This document shows positions 22,642 through 35,708 of a DNA stretch of 64,000 nucleotides, in pieces. The notes below the pieces were generated by a model that saw nothing but the letters and a program-made list of their open reading frames with translations, had not been told where the DNA came from and ran no database searches. Source of the DNA: Fasciolopsis buskii (lineage: Eukaryota > Platyhelminthes > Trematoda > Plagiorchiida > Fasciolidae); contig LUCM01006883.1 of NCBI GenBank assembly GCA_008360955.1, positions 62,001-126,000 of the forward strand, in the 5' to 3' direction. Both the position numbers and the translations under genes were made by a program. Position 1 is the stretch's first letter. Every line of letters starts with the position of its first letter.

Positions 22642-22649
22642 TGAAATCA

Positions 22650-24075
22650 ATCAGGTGAAATGAACATTTAGGCTTGAGCATTGTGCTCAAAGTACTACAC
22701 CAATGTCATGGTCAGATGAACCTATCGACGCTTAGTATTTCATTCGTGCTGGATATTTCTGTCTCGTTGACATTTCCAACGTGATTTTTCATTTCACCAA
22801 CCAGATTGTGGACACCTTTTCGTAAGCCAAAGCGGTATCAGAATACTTGGCGATTCTGATTATCAACATAATTTAAATGGGCAATAGAATAAGCGGGGTG
22901 ATGTACGAACAACTCTCGTTTGTTAAAATGTTGCCTCTGTTAATCAAAGTGATGGCTTTATGACTGACAATGAACATTCCGGGATTCCACAAAAAACGTG
23001 TCAGACGTATGTTCGAAAATCGTGTCAGGCCTTCAAAAACGGAATATCGTACCAGTTATCAAATAGAATTATTTACACTTTCACGTGTTGTGTACGCGAT
23101 GGTAACAGCTTTGCTCATATTACACTACTATACTTTTCAGTGAAATTATCTTTTCCCCTGGAACATACTTTGCAGACCATGATAAACAGACGGTGTCGAG
23201 GAAATCGTTAAACCGGAGTTATATACCAGTCAGTTAGCTATCGACAAGATGAAAGTTACTGGTGCAAATTACTGTTACAATTTTGACTAATTTATTAATA
23301 TTTATGGATTCGCTATGACAATCATAAACTTATTATATTCATCTATTTACAGATATCAAAAAGACAGCGGAAGTCGTAATTCAAACATTTGATTTTTGAT
23401 GACCGAAGCAATTGCTAGCGAACTGCAAAAATATCACACCTTGAGAAGTGCAGCTATCCTAAAACATGTTACTCTATCTGTCGACTGTTCAGTGTGGTAT
23501 CGCTTCTGGCTGGTAGGGAAGAAAAACATTCCCGCCACCGATCCAATCATTCGGAGAAACGCAAGGCCCCTTTGAGGTTTGCTGAATCCAGATGACTGCC
23601 TGCAGCAATTTAAAGGCTGCCGCAATACTCACGTCCTTGCCTTCAGCGCAACTACAGCTGCCATTGACTTTTTAAGGGTATACTAGGGTATTTGAGGCTT
23701 ATACGTGTTACTTATTTCCTCAAACTGTTTGCAGGCAGATTGGATGGCTGATAAAACTACGGAGCTTTCGGGCACAAGCAATGCTATTCCTAATCCCTTT
23801 TCGATAGGCCTTTCAAGTTATGAGTCGCCTCAAGTTCAGAAACCATGCCTTAACTATTCTTTCATTAATTTAACCTCCTGGAATCATATCTCCGTAGATC
23901 AATACTTTCATATTCGACGAAATAGGGATGATCCTGGCAAACGCTTGATATTCTCTTAATTTGGTTCGCTATTTCTTTGAGTGCATTGCGGAAAACAGAT
24001 ATTATGACTAGTCAGCCATTCTGTTGAGTGCACTCTGTCCAAACAGGTTTGCTGGTATTTACAAAGTGAAGGAAA
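22650..24075. other. Unannotated stretch
   Basis: Weak Penelope-like wording occurs near 23060-23100 (IIYTFTC), too short to call. The remaining DNA shows no feature. Confidence 0.3.
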
Positions 24076-24084
24076 TGATCAGCT

Positions 24085-24225
24085 ATGATAACAGAATGCA
24101 CTGCTGAGGATTCACAGAAAGGATAAAACAGCTGTACAGTGAGTGCTTCCATGGTTTCTTTATGCTGAGTTGAGCGATCATATCACATGGTGAGTTATTT
24201 CATGAAAACATTCAATCTCTTACTA
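24085..24225 (+). mobile_element. SINE family 2, 3' half
   Basis: This segment matches the 3' body of the copy at 24.4 kb: ACAGCTGTACAGTGAGTGCT, then GGTTTCTTTATG, TCACATGGTGAGTTATTTCATG. The tRNA-like head is missing or too degraded to see. It lies about 190 bp upstream of the full copy in the same orientation. Confidence 0.75.
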
Positions 24226-24411
24226 CCAAGTAATCAAGCTCTGTAGGTCATATCGAAAGCCTTCGTCGTAGTTAGGCTACCTGCACAGAAGTCATCTATC
24301 AGTAGGGGTCGATCGGTGTGAGCTAACGGAAAGTAACCGTGCAAAATCAGTGACGGATAGGTGCAACATGATGTGGTGAAGTTCAACAAACCGTTCACAA
24401 CCTGCCCGGTA

Positions 24412-24600
24412 GCCTAATGGCTAACGCGTTCGACTCAGAATCGTTCGTCCCGGGTTCGCGTGTCTCAGTTCGGACGCGGTCCATATGCACTGCTCATGGT
24501 TCCTAACAAGGATGAAACAGCTGTACAGTGAGTGCTTCCATCGTTTCTTTATGGTGAGTTGATCCATGATATCACATGGTGAATTATTTCGAGAATAAGA
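24412..24600 (+). mobile_element. tRNA-derived SINE, family 2 (full copy)
   Basis: The head resembles a tRNA. An A box, GGTAGCCTAATGGCTAACG, is followed by an anticodon-arm-like TTCGACTCAGAATCG and the B box CGGGTTCGCGTGT. A non-tRNA body follows (CAGTTCGGACGCGGTCCATA, CCTAACAAGGATGAAACAGC), ending in TGATATCACATGGTGAATTA. A second copy with head is at 40.6 kb and decayed ones are at about 53.8 and 61.3 kb. The loop CTCAGAA would carry a CAG (Leu-type) anticodon, but that assignment is tentative. Confidence 0.85.
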
Positions 24601-25029
24601 ATAGTTCAGTTATCCAATTCTGTTCGCTGCTCAAACACCTGAATTTTTCACGGTGGACACCGTAATGTTTGAATGCAGAGCACAAAACACACAGGAAACT
24701 GAATTCAAAAGAGTCGACTACGTTCTGAAGTGAATGGTGGCTGTGAGGACAGAAAGAGTTCGTTATTTGTGCAGCTTGGTGACTGTCTACATGAAACTGT
24801 ATGGATGTGCACATTCAAGCAGCAGGTATAGGCTCAATACAAGGAAGGCCTAGCTAACACATAAGAGGGTCACCGAAGCAAGTAGCTCGCGGTGTAAAAT
24901 AGAATGCCGCGGAAATAGACGGAAAGAACAAACAACGGAGGTGCAAAATGATCAGGAGAGAGTGCCACAAATGGGTCATAAATCATTTGCAGTGACTGAA
25001 AATCTTTATTGGTCATAGCTTAGGTTGGC

Positions 25030-25375
25030 CGTTTTCAGGTTTCGGTGGCTGAGCCTGGCATTCGGATTTCAATCGTTTCATCTCCAGTCGAGATGACACC
25101 ATCCGTATGTGGGTCGGCGTGTTAATCAACACCCGGAGAAAATCAGAGACAGTCCCAAGAGCTTCTTGCAACTGAACGAAATTCTTTCGGTAGGTGAAAG
25201 AGGTGTTCCCATCCTGCAGACAGACGAAACGATAACCCCGGTTGAGTGCTACAACTCACAACGCCATTCGTGGAAATCACATCAACTGTCAGAGGAGGAC
25301 CCAATCAAACGACGGCTTGGGCTTCCGGTGGACAACCGAAGCGGTCAGGGAATAGTTAAGTAGTCAGAAGGAAAA
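25030..25375 (+). other. GC-richer block with an 84-codon open frame, unidentified
   Basis: The frame at 25109-25363 has no ATG start (its first codon is GTG). It reads VNQHPEKIRDSPKSFLQLNE and later KRRLGLPVDNRSGQGIVK. The whole block is GC-richer than its surroundings and may be the 3' part of an unrecognised repeat or an exon. A donor-like TTTCG|gtaggt lies at about 25190. Confidence 0.25.
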
Positions 25376-25379
25376 TTTG

Positions 25380-28170
25380 GTTTAAACGGGGTTAAGAAAA
25401 GTCCGGTATTTATGAAAGAGTGTGATTTCTCAAGGTAACATGTTCCGGAACAGAACAAAGTTTAGCCTCTCTTTGAACACGGTTCAGATTCAAGATATTG
25501 TTCGTGCAGCCCGACCGTCGCGTTGACTTTTGCAGTGGGTGAAAAAATGAGTTACATTTGGTTAAAAGCTAGAAAACTTGAGATGTCGAAAGCATTTGAG
25601 AATTGATGCACCGCTTGTAAGAAGTCACCGCGGTAACTTGGTGCAAATTTATCACTTTCAAAACATTTTAAGATGTTCATATTGTTTGACTTTCACAAAG
25701 TCGGGAGCTCAAATCATCGCCAACACTGAGATCAGTAATTTGAATGTTTGACCCACCAACTGATTTCATTTGTACCTCTCTGATTTTTCGAAACGGGGCA
25801 TTGTTTTTATTACAAAGTCGGACAGTAAATTTTGTAAATCCTTTTTTTCTGTTTAATGTTTTTTATTAACCTTCATTTTCTAGTGATCATTTGATGACTC
25901 CCACCTGTTTGTGCCGCGGTTTGCAAAATACATCAAGGCTCCAACCTCAGGACTTCAAAAGCTAAAGTGACAAACGGTATGTCTGTCGTCAGTAAAACGA
26001 AATTTTTTATCATTTGTAATCTTTTATTGTTTTTGTAATGCTCACTCGTTTTGTGTTTGCTCCTGCGCAAGCAACAACACTTGTTACAGAAAACTGCCTT
26101 TTTATTGGTAAAATGTAGAGCACTTGAGAGTGATTCCTTAACCAATGAGCATACAGACATCTTCAGCCACTTTTACTGGAGGTAGAATGTTTCAATCTTA
26201 ATGTCAAGCTCATCGATCTCACGAACGCTAAACCTGAGACAAGGCAAACAAAGTGTTTCAAAATCATCAATCGCATAACGTGTTTGGAGACATAAACGTT
26301 TGCAGCAAACTGAGCTCAGGTGAACCCGAAAGAGTAAGCTTATCGCTTAAAAATGTGTAATCTGCCACGACGAATTTGATTATAGGAAGAAATTAGCGAA
26401 TTGGGCAAGTAGAAACAAGAAACATTGTCCGGCGTTTCATTTGTTGTTTTTACTATTGTGCAGTCTGTTCCTACCTTTAAAACTCTAGACAGGCTAAAAG
26501 CAGTAGACACGTAGGTTATTTTTCACTTAGTTGAACACTTGGTTGAACAGGTTACAGGTTCCGTGTACGGCGCGACCCCATGGAAGATGTAAAACGAGAA
26601 CTCACCGAGGCAGGACACCTGAGAAAAAAGAAATATATGTGAGATTTTTGTCAAATTGTGCAGACATTTTCCCCCGCGATGCTACATGCACAAGGAGCTA
26701 ATCAACAAATCATCGATTCATTACATCCAGCCACGATTTGCTTTGAACCGTGCCAAGTCGTTTAACGAGCTCGGATAAAGCCAGTTTTGAGATATGTTAA
26801 ACTCAAGCCGTTGTCTTTTGATGAACTCTAACTTTCACAATTTGTTGTCACTAGTGTGTGTTTGAAATACTGCGTCTCATACAGAGCACACTAACATATA
26901 CATATTTCTGTTTGGACAAGCCATATTAGGCGCGTTGGAATTTTCATTAAAAATGTGACAAACATTCACGATGATGTTCAGAAAAACCAAAGTTGTTTAA
27001 TCTCGGTTTACACGTTGTAAAACGCCTGGGAATTTCATAAGCTGCTTCAGTCAGATTTTATGCGATGAAGTAAAATTCTTCTCCGCATCTGTTGCCTAGG
27101 AAGCTAGCTTACAACCCACGTTTTATAAATGAGCGAAAACTCTAGTATTTAGGAAAGCTGTTCGATTATTGACAAGAGGCTATCATGTAAAAGCATACCC
27201 AAAATCCTATTTACCTCTTGTGGAAATCTGCCTCGATCAGTGCTCATAGCGAGGCAACATGTCTGACCTTGAGAAAATTCTAATATATTGCGGCTAGCCA
27301 ATGTATTCTGCCGGGTGTGTCCGTGAGAAATATACCGATAATTTGAATTTGCAAAAATGTCTGCACAATTCGGATTGACAATTCGCTGTTTTCTGTCTTA
27401 TCTCATTGATATCTGTGATGTGCTCTACGAAACATCTCACATTTCGGCACTAGTTTTGATATACAGGTGAAAATATTCCCCGGCATACATACAATCGTGA
27501 TTGTAAAATTTTTACCCACAGGAATGCAGGGCAGAGGAGAGACCTAGAAGGCAAACGAATGCAGATTACTGAGGGTTTTGAAAATATGATAATGAGTTTT
27601 ATTTGTATTCATCTGCAACACTTTGTAACCAGAGCAGATTGTCAAACTTATCACTATGAAGCAAACACCGTGACTGCAACATGAATTACTGCATCTGCAG
27701 CTAAATTGGGGAAATTATAATTTTTCCAATTAAAACAAATTTGGTTTCAAAGAAGGACAACAGAGGTTTGGTCATGCATGGTGTCAATAAATCATCAGCT
27801 TATAATTGGGCGGATTTGTGCCTATCCAGATCAACTTAGTCCCAATGGCTAGATATCCATAGTATCCAGACTTTGTTTCACATTGTTTTATCAATAACAA
27901 CGAGAGTATTGCGAAAGTACATTGACTGTTGCAATGAACTTGATGCTACACTGGACTCAGCAGTCTAGAAAGTTCTTGGCTCACCCATATCGTTCTACAT
28001 GCCTGTGGGTTGTTAGACCGGACCCGAATTCACGGCGATTTCCAGGTCAAACAATACATATATTCTCATAAACCATCGTCTCAAAAAAATTCTATTTCTT
28101 TGCACAGTCGGATGGCTTGGGTGACGAGGAAGCATGGCGCGAATCAAGATTTATCACTTTGACAAGTGTG
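25380..28170. other. Long AT-rich stretch without recognised features
   Basis: No coding domain, SINE, LINE or hairpin was recognised on either strand. The only track-length frame (25933-26160, minus) is of chance size. Confidence 0.35.
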
Positions 28171-28176
28171 GGTTTT

Positions 28177-28258
28177 CACATGATCATGTGGTGAAATTTT
28201 AGCCGGTCAGTGTCTGGTTGTATAAAAGGGAGGAAATGAATAGATGATCTCAGACTAT
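28177..28258 (+). promoter_or_regulatory. Candidate Pol II core promoter with upstream palindrome
   Basis: A consensus TATA box, TATAAAAG, lies at 28221-28228. An initiator match, TCAGACT, lies at 28250-28256, placing +1 at A28252, 31 bp from the start of the TATA box, which is the canonical spacing. Upstream, CACATGATCATGTG (28177-28190) is a perfect 14-bp palindrome, a possible dimer-binding site. No downstream coding sequence is obvious. The region after it (GGGCGTTGGCAGCAGATT at about 28370-28387) resembles sequence following an LTR, so this could be the promoter of an LTR element. Confidence 0.5.
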
Positions 28259-28730
28259 TCCAGTTGTTCATTTTGTTTTAAGTCTGAACACAATATCTGT
28301 TTGGCTTAAATATTAGAAACCGTGTATTTTGTTTTATTTTGTCTGAGTCAAGGAAAACTCCACACGTTTGGGCGTTGGCAGCAGATTAAGTCAAGTGGCA
28401 TCTACCCAGTGAACGATCGGACAACATTCCCTAATATTTGATGATTCACACTTTCAAGGAATCCAGAATTGTCTAAAATTGAACTGTTTTGTAAAGTTAG
28501 CTATACTGTTCTGTTCAAAATCTGTGCGTTTCTATGTGAGGACCACTGCTATATTCGAACCACAGATGAAGAACACAAATTGCCTAATAATTTCGTTTGC
28601 CAAAGGGAGTTCACCAAAGTTGCCTTCCGAGATGGGTTAATTATTCAACAATGCTTTCTTGACTTGTAGTTTGTAAGGTCACTTCAGTCGCTTGCCAATT
28701 TATCGAGGATCAATACCGATCTAAAAGACA

Positions 28731-28745
28731 TATATATATATATAT
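28731..28745. repeat. Short (TA)n run
   Basis: A perfect TA dinucleotide run of 15 bases. Confidence 0.9.
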
Positions 28746-28759
28746 GTACAAATCTTCCC

Positions 28760-31020
28760 TTTGAGAATTAGGCAGTTAACTAATGGCTTAGTTTGACACA
28801 AAAAGTAAGTCTTCTTCAGTCGCTTTTTAAGGTTTATCAAATTATCTCTGGACCATGCCAAAATCATTCCTTTTTTTGCCGAAACCATTGGGAAATGTCA
28901 TTCAGCTGACTTATTAGGATCTGACTTGTTTAGGCGTGAAACGTGATCTACCGCGCGTGTACAAATTTATGCCTACCCACTGAAACGCTCACTGATTAGC
29001 CATACGTTTCTCTGAGATATGCAAACAGATGTACCCATGAGAAGCTTTATGAAGCAGATGAACACTATTACACAATTCCGAAGAGTTTTGACATAATCCA
29101 AAAATACCGCGGAAAATAGCATAGTCGTAGTAGACCTTCGTAACTTCCTGAATCGTGCATTTAACCTCTAGCTATAAATTCATCGTTTTTTCCGTAGTAG
29201 AATTTTCAGGGCTAGTTTACCGGTTGTTTCGCGTAAAAAATTTTGGTACTCATGACATTGGTTATTTATGGAGAGACCTTGTCAAATTTAAGCTTTACTA
29301 TTCTGTCCCATGCAGCCAAGTCTATACTGTCAGATAGGACGTTATCTTTAAGCTGGCTGTTGTCTGGCACTTTGAATAGCAGAAGTAGCCAATCGATTAT
29401 GAAATGATTTTTAGGCCTTATTTTTTCACTTCTTCGCCGCCTGAATCAGTCTAAGATCGAGGCAGCCGTTTCATGGCTAGAGTTGAGAAACGATCGGCAA
29501 AGTACATATTTCCAACCGACAATCCGATTAGAGCTACTAGTATTCGTATTGGAGTTAAACCTGCTACTATCCAGTTATTGCTTGTGGTTTGGATCTTCAA
29601 TACGTCAGGTTCTATTTACTTTAACTAACCATTCTTTACAATCATATCCAAAAACGTTTGAACAAAAGTTAGGCAAATTTTTAGTAATGTAGCAGGTACT
29701 GATATTGCACAGTAAAACATCTTACACTTGGTTGAAATCCGATTACGCCGAGGTTAAGGTGACAGTTACTTGATCAGACCAGAGACGAATATTAAGTATC
29801 ATCGTCGATGAGCAGCACAGAACGAGGACCTGGCACGGTGTCTCCACTCTTGGTATAGCTCTGAAAGGGGAGAGAATATTTATGCTTCCGGTGCAGTTAA
29901 AGTACAGGTGACAATCATCCAAGGTTAAACAGATTGTATCGTGACTACTTTGATGATGACTGCAAGAAAATGATTGGTTTTCTGTTTACAACCGTGCAGT
30001 AAACATTCCTGGGAAATCTCTGGTAAAAAGATCTGAAAAGCGCTAAATGGCCACAATTCCCATTAAGCAGCTGGTTCATGGATTAGCTTTATCGGTTCGA
30101 TACATTCTGATGGGTGGTGTAAAGAACACTAGCTGAATGCGCTGAAAGCCTCGATGTAAAAGTGCAAGCCATATGACCACCTGACAATGCTTGTTCATAA
30201 CAGTTTGTGAACGCCGCACTATAGGTTCCCTAACTAAGGCAACCTGCTGCGTGACTGATAGCAATCCCCGCTAATTTGAGATGCTCCGCTAAGTCACACC
30301 AAGGTTCAGTTTCTAAATTGTCAGCCGTAAGAATAACTGCCCTTTATTCAGTCAAGTGATTAGCCAGATGCTCATTTTTCTTGTTGTTGTTCATTTCTGT
30401 TATTGTGGAGTGTGACATTCCTCTTACGTTACTTCAACTAATAGGAAATGATTCCGGGCATGGAAGTTTACATATTTGAAGATTTAATTGTATGCTTGAG
30501 TAAATAACAATTAAAAATTCAAAACCACTTGAAGACTTCGCACCGGTTTTTATATTATCTTCTTTGGAACTTGCAGGCTCAGGACGGAAACTAAGGTGCG
30601 TATTGATGTAGACAGTTAGGCTTATCAGGATCTAGACGAATCTTATTTTATGAGTCTGTTCGCAAGGATATGACCGCAAAGTTAGTGTATTTTCCCAGTA
30701 AATAAAAAACAGCTCTACTTCTTCTATTGTAATTCCACTTATTTAAAATGCAGATGTAAAGAATGGGATCAATGCCAACATGTTGGTTTTAACCGAATGG
30801 GTGCTCGGGACTGATCGGAATTTCCCCTGAATATGCTGTCGTGATAGTGTTTTATTTTAATATCTACTGAAGATCGAGTTACGTTTGGAATTCACTGTAG
30901 GAGAGCCCCATGTGTACGTTACATAGTTGTCACCCTCTTTCGACTAATCCACCATTAAACAATCAACGGTGCTATATATTTTTTCTAACGAGAAAGGCAG
31001 GCAATTTAACGTCAAAAACG
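28760..31020. other. Unannotated stretch
   Basis: No coding domain or repeat family was recognised. Open frames (for example 29483-29692) are of chance length. Confidence 0.35.
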
Positions 31021-31029
31021 TTAGAAAGC

Positions 31030-31165
31030 CGAGGTTAGATGAGGAAGTAAACAGTGCGCGCCTATTCACTTGACGCGGAATGTCGTGTCTTTTTGAGAAT
31101 TTGCGTAAGCTAACCTAAACAGTAAATGACGTCACCAATGGGCGCCTATCCTACTTCCGCTAACG
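31030..31165. repeat. Imperfect inverted repeat with a full CRE site
   Basis: The left arm (about 31030-31073, GGTTAGATGAGGAAGTA with GCGCGCCTATT and TTGACG) pairs imperfectly with the right arm (about 31127-31163, TGACGTCACCAATGGGCGCC with TACTTCCGCTAACG). The palindromic octamer TGACGTCA is at 31127-31134. The structure could be a small MITE-like element or a regulatory hairpin. An AT-rich TTAATTAA cluster follows at about 31194-31215. Confidence 0.5.
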
Positions 31166-31169
31166 ATGA

Positions 31170-32385
31170 AATATTGAGACGAGAACAATAAGCTTAATTA
31201 AATAATTAATTAATTCTAGGTTCTTAAAGGTGTTGATTTGACCAACAACCAAAAGGCATTAATAATTATGGAAACCTTTGCCAGTGAACCGTGCTTCCTG
31301 TTATTTTAGCGTGGGATTTTACTGGGAACTGCATTATTAATTTCAGTGTAGATGAACAAAATTTCCTTTCATAATGACAACTTTTTCTTCTCGATAATCA
31401 AACCTGGATGGTGGGATCACAAATGGATTAGATTAGTCAATCAGCATAATTTAGATTTCATGTAACATAAAAATTCCCAAATCAAATAAAAGGGGAGAGA
31501 ATCAGTTTACATTACCATGGCAACAAGGAACTTGCATATTGCTACATGCCCCATTATCCCGAAAGACCATTACCTGTCCATGTGACTTTATTGATTAATT
31601 CCACCAACGATCCAATTAATACAACGGTTCATTTCCAACGTTTAATCTTCGTCATTGAATCCCAGATCACCTCATACCACAAGCAAAAAAACAATTTAAA
31701 CAAGGTCCTCTTGTCTGACTGGTCACTGATTTCCTTTGATTTCCTAAGCAAAATGACTCCCTTCGGCCACGTAAGACCAGACACATTTGAACCATTCTCC
31801 AGCAAATTAAACTAATACTCACGACTAGTTCACGAAGTAGCGAACTCACTGCTCATCACCTCCTTACATCTAACTACAATGCACTTTTATCTAGTGACCT
31901 TGCCAGAATTCAAACTTACGCATGAACCGTACCAGCGCTTTGATATCATTTGTAATGCGCCACAATGCAAAGCCTTTGAAGATCTCAAATATTGTACATA
32001 CGACCACTGAGAAAGGATTTTCAACTCACCATAGAAAATTGCCTTGATCTGACTACTAAAGCAGAAAAAAGGTAGCATATGGAGTGACTGACTCAGTAAA
32101 CTAGAAATACACGGTAATTTCGGAAAACGAAAGTGGTCTTTAACAAGTTACCGAATGGGGAATTTGCTGACAGTGAGAGGTATAGGACATGCTGCTTTCA
32201 GTTCAGGACGCAACTTTGTTAACAATCTGAAGTCTTCCGACCACCAGGACTAATATATCGGGCGGTTTGAATTCATGCGAATATTTGACAACGGAATCGT
32301 TTACCTTCTGTCTAAAAACAGAAAATGGAACGCCAGAAAGATCAAGATTTCTCTCTGAAAGTTTATTGCTGGAATCAAAGTGAAT
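31170..32385. other. Unannotated stretch
   Basis: An 89-codon ATG frame at 31546-31815 is the only notable open frame. It has no recognised domain and its length is within chance expectation. No repeats were recognised. Confidence 0.3.
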
Positions 32386-32394
32386 CTTATCATC

Positions 32395-32600
32395 TTCGAT
32401 ATTTTATTCATTTTTTATTTGCATCCCTTGCTAGTGAAGTGCTAGTGGAGAATATTTACAGGAAAAGTGGGGCGACCAACAAAGATATGCCAAGTGAGGA
32501 AGTTGATCGACAGCGTGAGTGGCTCGAACATCTGACCTTCAGGTTGAAAAGCCGTCGATCACGTGACCATCGCCAGTCAGAATGTTCTATATCTTCACAA
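32395..32600 (-). mobile_element. SINE family 1, diverged copy
   Basis: On the minus strand the order of the family is kept: CCTGAAGGTCAGATGTTCGAG at the B-box position, then CAACTTCCTCACTTGGCATA, TGTTGGTCGCCCCACTTTTCC and an AT-rich tail. The A-box end is poorly preserved. Plus-strand open frames across this segment (32325-32609) are shadows of the repeat. Confidence 0.65.
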
Positions 32601-34422
32601 TTTTGCTAGATTCTGCAGCGTACTTGACATACGGATTGCTGATGTTACCTAGAGATTTTATGAATTTGGATGCCGAAAAGACAAGCTTCCGAGCCAATAC
32701 GATTAAGTTTCGACTCTCTACAGGTGCTGGATTGCAAAGTGCGTCTACTATTTCTGACAAGACTAAATGTTCTGCGTTGGTTTTGTTTATGGGTTCTGAG
32801 AGTGATCCGCAAATCACAGATTAACACCAACCAAATCGCTAGAATTCAACATACCTTTTATTTGAAGGCCAGCTGCAGTAGATTTTGTGATAATCTGAGG
32901 GTGACGATCGCTAATCGTCTATTCGTGACATACACGTTTCAATTTACCCAGTAGCGATTTATCATGAAAATGATCGGCGAAGAAGGGACAATTTGAGCAC
33001 TTTTCAATCACCTTTGTTTGTCACAAAATCGCAGTAAAACAGTCATCAGATCTTCGATTATTCCCAAGCCGTCCTCCGATAAACTTGGACAACAATAAAT
33101 AACAAGCTGATTTACTCTGATTTCTCACCCTACCCGCAATCCCGGTCGTTTTATCCAAGAAGGAAACTGAGTTTGGAACACCGCTGTTGGTGCTTTTGAT
33201 CACCATTCTCGTCATAGTTATCGGAAGCAATCACCCGATCGGTTTTTGGTCGACCAGAAATGATAGATAAACAGGAAGGTGGACAAGCAAACATGAACAC
33301 GTAAACAATCCCATTAGGTTGCATTTTCCCCCACCATCGTTGCATTTTTTGTCCTCCTTAATTCGACTGTTTACATTCACTTCCTTTGTCATCGTTATTT
33401 TTTGCATGTCAGTGCTTTCCGTGGTCTACCTCTAGTCGAAAACGAATTAGGATGCCAAAAACATCACTCCAGGTTTTCTGGCACAAATTAGTTTACGTAG
33501 TTACAGTTCATCCGGAAATTGCCGAACCTGGATGAGCAGGAAATGCCTACAACAAGTCCAACCAATTGCCTTGAAAAAGCCTCCATCAGAAGTCAACTGC
33601 AAATATTGATACATTTTTCTACCTTCTCGCTAAGTATCGAGATTATTGACGTGCTTCCTTTATTGACTGAAAGACGAAAGACTAATGAGCTCTGCTGGGT
33701 ACAAGATAGAAAACAAACCCACTTGCCCTGACTCATAATGGCCTCTTCACTACACACAACTTATATCAACAGGGATTCAGAAAGAGAGTTTGAAGATGGA
33801 TTAGAGGAGCCACGAATGGGGAAGCTGCTCTCCTCTCCCCTGCCTAGGACAGAATAAGTGCCTGAATACATTGTCTCCTGTAGCCTAATGGCGGATCGCA
33901 TAATGGAATGTTTGAAGCGGCCACCGGATATTTAAGGTTTTCCAAAATGTCTTGTCCACATTCTGGACATGGGATGAAACGCTCAGGTGAAATGTATCGA
34001 GTTGTTTGACTCAACAGAAGATGAAACGGATACCATGTTGGTTGTTATTTCTGACTCAGTTTTCCACCTAGTCTGATGATGCTCACCGACAAAACTTAGA
34101 CAATCATTCAGTTATGGGGCTGGTGAACGCAGTCCCATAACAATCAGCAAACAAGATGCGCCAACTTCTGCCAGGTGCAATAGAAAAGATTAACTACTTC
34201 GTGAGAATTTATGTTGGTTCCACGTCCAAGCCAATCGTATGACTACGATAAAAGAGCGAAGTGACAAACTGTGCATTTGGGGTTTGTTTATGGGCATTCG
34301 TTTTTTCATCCCGGAGGCCCTGATTGCTTTCTTATTTTCAAGTATAAAATTAAGGATGTTGCGGTGTTCATAATTTTGTCCTCATTAGTTTATTTGTGCA
34401 AGTTTAGCCAGAAACCGTTAAA

Positions 34423-34436
34423 ATACATACATACAT
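34423..34436. repeat. Short (ATAC)n microsatellite
   Basis: Tandem ATAC units, about 3.5 copies. Confidence 0.85.
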
Positions 34437-35424
34437 ATGTCAGACTTACTATGAAACTAGACTTTCTTTCCACATTTGGTGGCGTTAAAGAGGTTTGTTC
34501 CCAGGGGCTCGATTGATCTCAGTTAGGACTTTTTCACGGATGCGATATTTCGCAAGAGAAAAGGAGAAGGAACTGGTGAAAATATTGGCTAATTGCAATC
34601 AATGGCGGGGCGCATCGCATCTTAGGCTCCAGGTATTAATCATTCTCACCTATAACGTTCTTAGATGAAGTGGCACAGAGCTAGTCTGTTTTATACTAAA
34701 TGTCAAACGGCGAAAAAGAAATCGAGTAAGATAATTCGCACGGGAAAAATGGGAAGGTCTTTGTATTCAACTTCCAAACTACTTACCGAAAAACTAGAGC
34801 CATTAGTAATTGGTAACACACAATACCTAATATGTTGGGGTTCTAGGCGATCTTCACTAATCAGCGATTATGGTCGCTTTGCCCCGATGAGAAGACCCGA
34901 AGAACCTCTCAACTAATACTAGCATGAACAGTCTTCCAAGAAGTACTAGGTAATAGCTCCAAAATGTTGGATCAGCTAAGTAGTGGAGCATAAGCAATTT
35001 TTGGGTTATCGAAAAGCCAAAGCAATGAGCTGATTAATATTTCAACGAAAAAGTAGTCTGTTTCTTTAGAAACAGCTCGGTGTACACAAGACCTATTCAA
35101 GTTACGGAAACCAGTTGTAGGTTCCGTGGTGATTTTACAAGGCAAATTATGTTCGAGTATTCCACATAGAGAAGAAAAACTAACGCGGCTTTTAAAACCG
35201 ACACGCAAACACAGATGAAATGTTCCCATCAAGGCTAACTGGATGGGCATTGAGTAGTAGGTAAATAAAACTATTCCGAAGATGCCAGTTTATCTGTCCA
35301 TGGTTTCAGCTATTCCGTTTAACGTTCGAATAATTCCGGTTCTTCTGCGTTGGTTTGTTTTATGTGTATCTCATTTGTTGAAGAAAAGTGGAAAACATGG
35401 CATAAGGTTTTTGTGCAGGACGTT

Positions 35425-35443
35425 TTGTTGTTGTTGTTGCTGC
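35425..35443. repeat. Short (TTG)n microsatellite
   Basis: TTG trinucleotide units running into TGCTGC. It gives the poly-Cys run in the overlapping plus-strand frame, which is therefore not a credible protein. Confidence 0.9.
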
Positions 35444-35708
35444 TGGGGTATCCATTGTAATCTGACGTGTTAGGAGTAGGGAATTTGTGCACCTTGAATA
35501 CCTTCGGCTTTCTCGGACACTCTGAATGTAGGGTTAAACTATTCTGTGATCTCTGTATGTGAACGAAAATATGTTTCGCTTTTCAGAATGACTGATCATT
35601 TAGCAACAAGATCCAAAGGAGAAGCGAAATAGGGAGACAATTCAATATCATTTTCATCAAATCTGCCGAGGCTAATCAACGGTGCATAACAACCGTGCTA
35701 TTTTCCGG

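Noticed and set aside
23040..23110. IIYTFTC wording like the segment before a Penelope GIY-YIG domain
   Set aside because: Too short, and neither the downstream RT-RI-EH block nor the upstream RT is present.
24420..24485. Possible functional tRNA gene
   Set aside because: The acceptor and T stems do not pair well, and the same head recurs with a long non-tRNA body elsewhere, so it is a SINE.
35282..35473. Plus-strand frame with a poly-Cys run
   Set aside because: The cysteines come from the (TTG)n microsatellite at 35425-35443.
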